NCBI GenBank assembly: GCA_030688225.1
Contig: JAUYIO010000095.1
Location: forward strand, 1 to 16,089
Length of the DNA stretch: 16,089 bases
Source: Nanobdellota archaeon
GTDB lineage: Archaea > Nanobdellota > Nanobdellia > Pacearchaeales > GW2011-AR1
Reading direction: 5' to 3'
Shown here: piece by piece, positions 1 to 5,349 of the stretch
Position numbering within the stretch: position 1 is the stretch's first letter
Layout: every line of letters begins with the position of its first letter
Translations under genes and position numbers: made by a program
The notes under the pieces: model-generated
The model's database searches: none
The model's input: only the letters and a program-made list of their open reading frames with translations
Told to the model about the DNA's origin: nothing

Positions 1-687
1 TGTTTCAGACGCAATTTTATATTGTGAAATTATTTCTGCATTTTCTGGCAAATCCAAAACAAGTCTTGTAAAAGTAAAATTAGGAATAACATCTGGTTTG
101 AAAAGTTTGTGATAAATTTCTCTATCTCCAATTCTGTAATCTTGAACATGGGGAAGAGCTGCCTGGATAATTTTCGTTTTTTCCAGCAAGTTAAAAATCT
201 TCTCAAGAAGAAGAACATAATTCTTCTGATCTACTCTGTAATTCATTCCTATTTTTTCTATAAAGATAGTTGCTTCAATTATCATCCTTCTCAAATCAAA
301 ATAAGCAGCAATAGGATCTCTTTTCAAAAAAGATATAAAAGAAAGAACATCGTTATATCTCTGGTTAAAAAATTCCTCATGATTAGTTATTAATTTATCT
401 CTTGACAAAATTCTTTCCTGTTTCAGGAGATAAACATAAAGCTGTGCAATTTCCAGCAAATAAGAAGTTTCCTGAAAATCATAATTATAATTTTTCTGTT
501 GCACAAAAACAATTCTTGAAATATTGGGATTTTCAATCAACACATCAACAGTTCTTTCCATTACTTCTGGAGATTCAGAAATGCTCGGAACATAAGGAAT
601 TCCAAGATAGTTCACATAAATAACATCTTCTCCTCCTTCTCGCTGAACCTCATAAGAATATGGTTTCGCCTCTTCTCCAAATTGCAT
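1..687 (-). CDS. Type II/IV secretion (archaeal pilus/archaellum-like) ATPase, N-terminal part, cut by window edge
   Basis: The reading frame is open from an ATG at 687 down to base 1 (229 codons) and runs off the window, so the Walker motifs are not visible. The visible part matches, from memory, the N-terminal region of archaeal GspE/FlaI-like secretion ATPases: an early segment with NYLGIPYVPSI, a segment with ISRIVFVQQKNYNYDF followed by a helix LLEIAQLYVYL, and near the end PNFTFTRLVLDLPENAE, the usual stretch just before the ATPase core. These proteins form cytoplasmic hexamers that power assembly of type IV pilus-like filaments. The start is supported by a TATA-like box 21-28 bases upstream. 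The gene is divergent from two coiled-coil genes, which may be partners. The family call is good; the exact system (pilus, archaellum, secretion) cannot be told from this part. Confidence 0.72.
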   Translation of the reverse strand, partial: MQFGEEAKPYSYEVQREGGEDVIYVNYLGIPYVPSISESPEVMERTVDVLIENPNISRIVFVQQKNYNYDFQETSYLLEIAQLYVYLLKQERILSRDKLITNHEEFFNQRYNDVLSFISFLKRDPIAAYFDLRRMIIEATIFIEKIGMNYRVDQKNYVLLLEKIFNLLEKTKIIQAALPHVQDYRIGDREIYHKLFKPDVIPNFTFTRLVLDLPENAEIISQYKIASET

Positions 688-707
688 ATTTCTTCAAAGA
701 GAAAATA

Positions 708-715
708 CTTTATAG
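708..715 (-). promoter_or_regulatory. TATA-like promoter of the secretion ATPase gene
   Basis: Minus-strand CTATAAAG lies 21-28 bases before the ATG at 687. This spacing recurs across the window and implies a leaderless or nearly leaderless transcript. Confidence 0.5.
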
Positions 716-734
716 ATTTTATTATAATCAAAAC

Positions 735-743
735 AAATTTAAA
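735..743 (+). promoter_or_regulatory. TATA-like promoter of the coiled-coil operon
   Basis: AAATTTAAA lies 22-30 bases before the ATG at 765. It shares a 77-base divergent spacer with the ATPase promoter, so the two units could be co-regulated. Confidence 0.5.
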
Positions 744-764
744 CCAATTTAACATTAAAACAAT

Positions 765-1076
765 ATGGCTGAAAAAGAGGGGAATTATGCGAACCAGGAT
801 TTTTATAATCCAAGCATGAAACTAAGAGACTTGGAAGAAAAACAAAATCTTCTCAAAGATAGACTTCTATTAATAGGACAAAATTTATTAGAGGTGAAAG
901 AAAAAAGTAACAAAGATATTTTAGACATTAAAAAAAATATTGAAGTGATGAGGCTGGAACTTGAAAGAATAAAATCTTTTCTAGACACTGTCTCTAACGA
1001 ATTTTCAAAATTTGCAAGAAAAGAAGATTTGGAAATCTTGTCAAAACAGGCAAGAATGTTCCAACCATATAGATAA
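765..1076 (+). CDS. Small coiled-coil protein, unknown function
   Basis: This 103-residue protein is hydrophilic, with no signal peptide or membrane segment. From about residue 18 to 95 it is a continuous heptad-like helix rich in Leu, Ile, Lys and Glu (LRDLEEKQNLLKDRLLLIG, then DIKKNIEVMRLELERIKSF), so it is almost certainly a coiled coil. Its TAA stop is one base before the ATG of the next gene, so the pair is an operon, and the promoter lies in the spacer shared with the divergent secretion ATPase. By position and shape it could be an accessory coiled-coil protein of that system, comparable in role to archaellum FlaC/D/E, but there is no sequence motif to prove this. Confidence 0.75.
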   Translation: MAEKEGNYANQDFYNPSMKLRDLEEKQNLLKDRLLLIGQNLLEVKEKSNKDILDIKKNIEVMRLELERIKSFLDTVSNEFSKFARKEDLEILSKQARMFQPYR

Positions 1077-1077
1077 A

Positions 1078-1611
1078 ATGGATAATCAAAGACAAAATGA
1101 ATCAGGAAACATGGAACCTTCAATAATGACTAATTCAAAAAGGAATTCTCCTCCAAAAACAAGAGAGATGCAAGACGAAGATGTTTATGTTCCTCGTCCT
1201 CAAGAAAATTATTCTTCTCAAAATCAAGAACAATACATACCAGAACAACAATATGCCCCCCAAGAAGAAACTTACACTCCACAGGAAACTTACGATTCTT
1301 ATTCATCTTCATATGATTCAGAAACAATGATTGAAATTGCAGAACAGGTTTTCATAGAAAAAATAAAAAAAATACAAAAACAAGTAGATGAATTTTCAGA
1401 ATTCAAAAATATAACAGAAATAAAAATAAATAATTTTTCAGACAGATTAAAGAGAATTGAAACAATGATAGACAAACTTCAAATTTCAATTCTTGAAAAA
1501 ATAGGCTCTTACGGAAAAAATTTAGAAAATACAAAAAAAGAAATGGACATGATGCAAGATTCCTTTAGAAAAGTTGTGAATTCTGAGAATAAAAAAATTC
1601 AAAAGAAATGA
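1078..1611 (+). CDS. Protein with disordered Gln/Tyr/Pro-rich N-terminus and C-terminal coiled coil
   Basis: The 177-residue protein starts at ATG 1078, one base after the upstream stop. An earlier in-frame ATG at 1012 would overlap the upstream coiled-coil gene by 65 bases and is less likely. Residues 1 to about 80 are low complexity, rich in Gln, Tyr, Pro, Glu and Ser (YIPEQQYAPQEETYTPQETY). The rest is helical and coiled-coil, from TMIEIAEQVFIEKIKKIQKQ to KKEMDMMQDSFRKVV. It resembles a coiled-coil protein found beside secretion ATPases in DPANN archaea (recollection, not a search). A cytoplasmic scaffold or partner of the filament ATPase is a reasonable inference. No catalytic motif is visible. 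Confidence 0.75.
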   Translation: MDNQRQNESGNMEPSIMTNSKRNSPPKTREMQDEDVYVPRPQENYSSQNQEQYIPEQQYAPQEETYTPQETYDSYSSSYDSETMIEIAEQVFIEKIKKIQKQVDEFSEFKNITEIKINNFSDRLKRIETMIDKLQISILEKIGSYGKNLENTKKEMDMMQDSFRKVVNSENKKIQKK

Positions 1612-1631
1612 TCTCAAAATTTTTTATTTTT

Positions 1632-1666
1632 CACAACCTCAAGGCGAACAAAGTTCGGGGTGTGTG
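1632..1666. terminator. Hairpin in a convergent spacer, possible bidirectional terminator
   Basis: A perfect inner stem CGAAC-AAA-GTTCG (1645-1657) is enclosed by an imperfect outer stem, CACAACC (1632-1638) with GGTGTGTG (1659-1666), with one bulged G. It lies between the 3' ends of the coiled-coil operon and the membrane-protein operon and is GC-richer than its surroundings. Hairpins are not the classic archaeal terminator, so the role is uncertain. Confidence 0.35.
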
Positions 1667-1770
1667 GGAGAAAAAGTTCAAATAAAGAAAATTAGGGAAA
1701 GTGAAAAAATAAAATTCTCTGGGGAACAACCAAAAGTAAAATCTCAAAAAGAATAAATTTCTAAATAAAA

Positions 1771-2337
1771 TTATTCCTTATGCATTGCTTTCAAAAGTGG
1801 AGAAGCTATTTGATCAAAAGTAGATGGTGTAGGACTTGCTGCTCCAACAATTGTTGCGACAAAAACCAAAAGAACTACAACAGTTGCAACCATTAACCAA
1901 TTTTCATGCCACCAATAACCTTGATACCATCCAACACTGCCTGCAGTGCTGACAAGAATTACAATTAATATCAAAGCTCCTATTCCAAAAAGTGTATAGA
2001 CTATCCAGGTTTGCTTAGGAGTGAATAATCCTATGAAAATAAGTACTGCAAGAAGTATTGCCAATCCAACTCCAACTCTAGGAAAAATCTCTGCAAAAAA
2101 TCTTGGAACAAAATCAAACTGCAAAGCCATTAAACCAACAACAAGAGCGATAATTGCATTTATTGATTTTTCTTTGAAAAGATTTGTCTTTGATATAATT
2201 CCAAAAACCAATGCGAAAATCAGGAGAAACGGAAGAGCATAACTAAATATTCCTGCTTGTTCCCATTTCGCAAGCATATTTCCAATTGCTCCACCATAAT
2301 ACCCATAAGAATACAAAAACATCACACTCTCTAACAT
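1771..2337 (-). CDS. Multi-spanning membrane protein, paralogue of 2382-2861
   Basis: The 188-residue protein has about five predicted membrane helices (near residues 31-49, 60-77, 88-106, 111-131, 146-166) and a short hydrophilic C-terminus. Its second block, LPFLLIFALVFGIISKTNLF, then INAIIALVVGLM, aligns with LPFLLVFFVVFAILEKTKLF, then INAFVAFVIGLM in the gene just upstream, so the two arose by duplication. The family is not one I can name. It carries no enzyme motif. A minus-strand TTTATTAAT lies 21-29 bases before the start, so it may also be transcribed from its own promoter. It sits near a secretion ATPase, and a membrane role in a surface system is possible but unproven. Confidence 0.8.
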   Translation of the reverse strand: MLESVMFLYSYGYYGGAIGNMLAKWEQAGIFSYALPFLLIFALVFGIISKTNLFKEKSINAIIALVVGLMALQFDFVPRFFAEIFPRVGVGLAILLAVLIFIGLFTPKQTWIVYTLFGIGALILIVILVSTAGSVGWYQGYWWHENWLMVATVVVLLVFVATIVGAASPTPSTFDQIASPLLKAMHKE

Positions 2338-2381
2338 AAAGAATTTAATTAAATATAATTAATAAATGTTTCTAAAGAAAA

Positions 2382-2861
2382 TCACTTCCCCTTCAAAACC
2401 AAAGCCAAAGCAATTGCAATCACTACAATAAATGAAACACTTGTCCAGAAAGTATTACTCCAGTCTTGCTTAAATAAAACATTTGACAATTCATCAGCAA
2501 GTCCTGTTGCCCAAAGAACAGCGACAAAAACTGCGACAACCAAGACAATTCCTGCCATTAACTTAATTCCCTTGCTTTCAATCTTTGCTTCCCCACCAGT
2601 CAAAAATCCCCAAATCAGCAAGACAACAAACACTATCACAATTGAAATTGTCAAGAACAAAATCAAATTTGATATTATCAAATCTTTTCCAGTAAAGCTC
2701 ACAAACATAAGTCCTATAACAAAGGCGACAAAAGCATTAATCTGTTTTTTCCCATCCCCAAATAATTTGGTTTTTTCAAGAATTGCAAACACAACAAAAA
2801 ACACCAGCAAAAAAGGAAGAATAAACTTTGACACAATTTCGCTTTGTAATATGTTAACCAT
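2382..2861 (-). CDS. Multi-spanning membrane protein, paralogue of 1771-2337
   Basis: The start is placed at ATG 2861 (159 residues), not at the upstream TTG (2870), because an archaeal TATA-like box lies exactly 20-29 bases before 2861. About five membrane helices are predicted (near residues 13-29, 42-57, 63-87, 101-119, 140-156), with a hydrophilic patch around residues 90-98. The first half matches the neighbouring paralogue closely (LPFLL.F..VF.I..KT.LF....INA..A.V.GLM), while the second halves have diverged. There is no known motif; function is unknown. Confidence 0.8.
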   Translation of the reverse strand: MVNILQSEIVSKFILPFLLVFFVVFAILEKTKLFGDGKKQINAFVAFVIGLMFVSFTGKDLIISNLILFLTISIVIVFVVLLIWGFLTGGEAKIESKGIKLMAGIVLVVAVFVAVLWATGLADELSNVLFKQDWSNTFWTSVSFIVVIAIALALVLKGK

Positions 2862-2880
2862 ACAAAACAATCATCAATAT

Positions 2881-2890
2881 AATTTAAATA
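2881..2890 (-). promoter_or_regulatory. TATA-like promoter of the paralogous membrane-protein pair
   Basis: Plus-strand AATTTAAATA, read on the minus strand as TATTTAAATT, is 20-29 bases before ATG 2861. It overlaps the stop codon of the preceding gene and decides the start chosen for 2382-2861. Confidence 0.45.
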
Positions 2891-3201
2891 TGTTTCGGGG
2901 ATAACTCTTTTTGATATTGATATGCCTTCTTTCTATAATACAGCCAAGAGACAAAAATAATTATTAGATATAAAACTATTAATCCAATTAAAGTAACCAC
3001 CCAAAATTCTTCAATAATAATTAAATGCGCACTACACTGAAAAAAATTTGGTTCAGGACATTCTCCTTTAAATTCTTCTCCTGGGAGCGTATCAATAACA
3101 TAACAAAAATTTTCACAACCAATGCTTCCTAATAAAACAATCCATAAAGCCAAAAAAAGAATTATCAAATGCCATTTACTCAAGAATATTTTTTTGTTCA
3201 T
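2884..3201 (-). CDS. Two-helix membrane protein with a Cys-containing external loop
   Basis: The 105-residue protein has a basic N-terminus, a hydrophobic helix at about residues 10-28 and a second at about 66-88, followed by a basic tail (YYRKKAYQYQKE). The loop between them carries four cysteines (C29, C33, C48, C56) and is acidic, which fits an extracytoplasmic loop held by disulfides. The start codon is immediately next to the stop codon of the PRC-barrel gene, so the two are almost certainly co-transcribed. I do not recognise the family. Confidence 0.7.
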   Translation of the reverse strand: MNKKIFLSKWHLIILFLALWIVLLGSIGCENFCYVIDTLPGEEFKGECPEPNFFQCSAHLIIIEEFWVVTLIGLIVLYLIIIFVSWLYYRKKAYQYQKELSPKHI

Positions 3202-3480
3202 CTACATCAAGTCTTCAGAAATCTCTTCAACTCCTGAATCAGGGTTTGGCAATGCAGCTTTGTTAATCAGAATAACATCACTCACAGCCTTAACAAATTG
3301 ATGAGGAACAATAACCCCTTTCGCTCCAGAAATCAAAGGGACAACGCTTCCCCCAACTTTTATTCTCCATCCATCAACCTTATTTTCAGAAAGATTCGCT
3401 TCTTCAACTTCTCCAAAAAAATCACCTGCATCAGTATAAACTTTTAATCCGAGAATTTCGGTTATTTTTCTTATCCTCAT
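3202..3480 (-). CDS. PRC-barrel domain protein
   Basis: The 92-residue protein is essentially one PRC-barrel fold. It opens with a strand of the LGLKVYTDAGDFFGEVEEANL type, the typical 'set the parameter, name the property' pattern, followed by beta-rich WRIKVGG and GVIVPHQFVKAVSDVILIN. PRC-barrel proteins bind other proteins or RNA. Small archaeal ones include the CdpB cell-division factors of haloarchaea, but similar small proteins have other roles, so no specific job is assigned. It is the first gene of an operon with the two-helix membrane protein and has a well-placed TATA-like box. Confidence 0.82.
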   Translation of the reverse strand: MRIRKITEILGLKVYTDAGDFFGEVEEANLSENKVDGWRIKVGGSVVPLISGAKGVIVPHQFVKAVSDVILINKAALPNPDSGVEEISEDLM

Positions 3481-3500
3481 GAAAAAATCATATCAAACTT

Positions 3501-3509
3501 ATTTAAATA
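3501..3509 (-). promoter_or_regulatory. TATA-like promoter of the PRC-barrel operon
   Basis: ATTTAAATA (self-overlapping on both strands) lies 21-29 bases before the ATG at 3480, implying a leaderless transcript. Confidence 0.55.
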
Positions 3510-3537
3510 GTTTTCCATAATTTAGTATATAATAATC

Positions 3538-3546
3538 TTTATAAAA
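3538..3546 (+). promoter_or_regulatory. TATA-like promoter for the leader and M50-like gene
   Basis: TTTATAAAA lies 21-29 bases before an ATG at 3567, the spacing seen for leaderless starts here, but about 190 bases before the real gene start at 3734. Transcription probably begins near 3567 and makes a leader of about 167 bases. Confidence 0.5.
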
Positions 3547-3566
3547 AACCATTAGCTTAATTTATC

Positions 3567-3733
3567 ATGATAAATAAAAAATTTTTGCGGCATTATCAGA
3601 TTGCAATAAAATGTCGCCCATCCATACAAAAGAGGAAGTTTACAAAAGAAACCTTGGGGGCGAGCGATTTCGCGAGAAATTCTTCAACCGACAAATTTAA
3701 AAAAACAGAGCGAAGTTGGGAGGTGTCTTTTGA
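3567..3733 (+). promoter_or_regulatory. Candidate structured 5' leader with upstream ORF
   Basis: This stretch is richer in G+C than neighbouring spacers. It can form a long-range stem TCGCCC (3614-3619) with GGGCGA (3658-3663), enclosing a weaker helix GTTT/AAAC. Further on, CTTCAAC (3682-3688) can pair, with two G-T pairs, to GTTGGGAG (3714-3721), which overlaps the ribosome-binding site. It is also an open frame of 56 codons from ATG 3567 to a TGA that overlaps the gene's ATG (ATGA). That ORF starts MINKK, as does the downstream protein. It could be a regulatory leader, an upstream ORF coupled to the gene, or an insertion that copied the gene start. None is proven. Confidence 0.4.
3719..3725 (+). 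promoter_or_regulatory. Strong Shine-Dalgarno site
   Basis: GGAGGTG matches seven bases of the archaeal anti-SD and is 8 bases before ATG 3734. It is the only strong, ideally spaced SD seen in the window, and it confirms the 3734 start. Confidence 0.7.
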
Positions 3734-4390
3734 ATGATAAACAAAAAGGAAACCATCTCTATCATAGGAATAACAATAATTCTTGCTTTAGCATTTAATC
3801 TAAGAGTTTTTGTTCCAAGAATTTTCATTTATACCCTAATCTCTCTTTTCTTGGTAATAATAATCAACATTGCTGCAAAGAAAATCTCAAGTTATTATCT
3901 TGAATCAGAAATAGAAATGGATTTATGGAAGATAAAAAGATACGGATTATTAGGAGTTGCCACAACAGGAATAAAACATCCTGACAGAGAATTTAAACAC
4001 GCTTTTCCTGCAGGAATTTTCATCCCGATAATAACTGCTGCACTTTCAATAGGATATTTTATTTGGATGGCTTGTTTTACATTTAATGTAAAAGCAAAAA
4101 TCTACAGAGCTGCAAAACGTCATGGACTATATTCCTTCTCTGAAATGACAGAATATCATATAGGATTAATCGCAGCATCAGGAATTGTTGCAAATCTCTT
4201 ATTCGCAGTATTAGGTTATTTCGCAGGATTTGATTTGTTCACAAAATTAAACATTTACTATGCATTCTTCAACATAATTCCTCTCTCAGATTTAGACGGA
4301 AACAAAATTTATTTCGGAAGCATCATAATCTGGAGTTTCCTTGCGTCAATTGTTTTAATTGCACTTGCTTATGCTTTTTTAGTTGTATAA
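3734..4390 (+). CDS. M50 (site-2 protease)-like membrane protein lacking HExxH
   Basis: The 218-residue protein has about five or six membrane helices. The region 133-192 resembles the core of M50 site-2 proteases: a helix with IAASGIVANLLFAVLGY (compare the 'AGPLANL' signature) and, near residues 180-191, NIIPLSDLDGNK, equivalent to the 'NLxPxxxLDG' motif that supplies the aspartate ligand. The zinc motif HExxH is absent: no histidine pair of that form occurs anywhere. It is therefore probably a non-proteolytic membrane homologue, a form I recall from other DPANN archaea. It is preceded by an unusual leader and a strong SD. It converges with the Cys-rich operon, with a 3-base gap. Confidence 0.68.
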   Translation: MINKKETISIIGITIILALAFNLRVFVPRIFIYTLISLFLVIIINIAAKKISSYYLESEIEMDLWKIKRYGLLGVATTGIKHPDREFKHAFPAGIFIPIITAALSIGYFIWMACFTFNVKAKIYRAAKRHGLYSFSEMTEYHIGLIAASGIVANLLFAVLGYFAGFDLFTKLNIYYAFFNIIPLSDLDGNKIYFGSIIIWSFLASIVLIALAYAFLVV

Positions 4391-4393
4391 AAA

Positions 4394-5341
4394 TTATTTA
4401 GAATTCTGTTGTGCTTTTCTTAATTTTTTCTTTAATAAAATAACAACAAGGATAATCAAAGCAATTATTATTGCAACAATTAAAACAACAATTGCCCAAT
4501 TATTTTTAGGTTTAACAGCTTTGCAATCAGAAGAGCAAGTATATGAACTTTCTGTAGAACTACAAACCCCATCCCCACAAAAAGCAGAAGACAAACTTTT
4601 TTCACAAGCTCCACAATCTTTTGAACAAGTATTGCAATTTTCATTTGAACTGCAAATTTTATCGCCACAAGAAGGATTAAGAGGAGAATTAACAACACTA
4701 AAGATAACAGTTTTCTTTTCTTCCGAAGATGAAGAAGTTTCTTTTGCATAAATTGTTAGTAAGTTAGATCCAAACTTTGCATTAATGTATGTGCCCTCTG
4801 TAAAATTAATTTTCTCTCCACCATTCAGAGAATAACTCCAATATCTTGCAAGATAACTATTATCACTAACTTTCAATAAAACATTACTTGTATCATAAGT
4901 TAAATTTTTTGGGGAAGAAATAACAATATCAATTGATAAACTTCCTTTTAAATAAAAACCACATTTTCCATTAACTTCTCCTTTATTCTCCCAAACCCCT
5001 TCTAAACCACACATCAAATAATTTTTTCCATCACAAGATTCTTCTCCTGACTCACATTCCACACCATTAATTGAATTCCAAATATCCTCAAGAAAGTTTG
5101 AATTTTCTAAGATAGAAGAGTATTTAGATTGGCAAATCCCTTCAACACAAGATTCAACTTCACATTCATAATCATTCAAACAAGAACTACCATCATTTTT
5201 TAACTCATAGAAATTTCCGTCTGTTCCACAATACATCCCATTCTCAACATCCCCAACATTTTCACACGTTTCAGCAACGACAAAATTAATTAAAAATAAA
5301 AAGATAATCAAAGCTCCAAAAAAAAGAAAAATTCTTCTCAT
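4394..5341 (-). CDS. Cys-rich secreted protein with Ig-like domain and C-terminal membrane anchor
   Basis: The 315-residue protein has a signal peptide (residues 1-23, cleavage near VVA-ET) and a C-terminal membrane helix (about 282-303) followed by a basic tail, so it is a type I surface protein with its body outside. Residues 38-70 hold a module (YCGTDGNF, CLNDYEC, CVEGIC) also found at the C-termini of the two larger surface proteins. Residues 138-217 look like an Ig-like beta domain (ISSPKNLTY, YWSYSLNGGEKINF, TVIFSV). Residues 225-273 hold two copies of a CGDxxCSSxEx...TCSxDC repeat, likely disulfide-bonded. It follows the upstream gene by 8 bases, and a modest SD (GAGGT, 10 bases before the start) overlaps that gene's end. 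Function is unknown; adhesion or envelope structure is an inference. Confidence 0.78.
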   Translation of the reverse strand: MRRIFLFFGALIIFLFLINFVVAETCENVGDVENGMYCGTDGNFYELKNDGSSCLNDYECEVESCVEGICQSKYSSILENSNFLEDIWNSINGVECESGEESCDGKNYLMCGLEGVWENKGEVNGKCGFYLKGSLSIDIVISSPKNLTYDTSNVLLKVSDNSYLARYWSYSLNGGEKINFTEGTYINAKFGSNLLTIYAKETSSSSEEKKTVIFSVVNSPLNPSCGDKICSSNENCNTCSKDCGACEKSLSSAFCGDGVCSSTESSYTCSSDCKAVKPKNNWAIVVLIVAIIIALIILVVILLKKKLRKAQQNSK

Positions 5342-5349
5342 TTTTCATA

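Noticed and set aside
109..623. Plus-strand open frames opposite the secretion ATPase
   Set aside because: They are antisense to a continuous minus-strand frame with clear family similarity, and have low-complexity composition.
3611..3680. tRNA gene in the GC-richer leader
   Set aside because: The TCGCCC/GGGCGA stem is too short and no T-loop, anticodon arm or CCA-like pattern fits.
1643..3733. A repeat family shared by 1643-1670, 3705-3730 and 13714-13735 (GAACAAAGT..GGG-like strings)
   Set aside because: Similarity is only a few bases; the 3719 copy is explained by the Shine-Dalgarno site and the 1645 copy by a hairpin.
3567..3737. 56-codon ORF as an ordinary protein gene
   Set aside because: It has no recognisable family and an atypical basic composition, and it lies wholly in what looks like the leader of the next gene; kept as a leader feature instead.
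4480..4749. Second minus-strand frame and plus-strand frame over the Cys-rich anchored protein
   Set aside because: They are shadows of the real frame, which carries signal peptide, Cys repeats and a membrane anchor.
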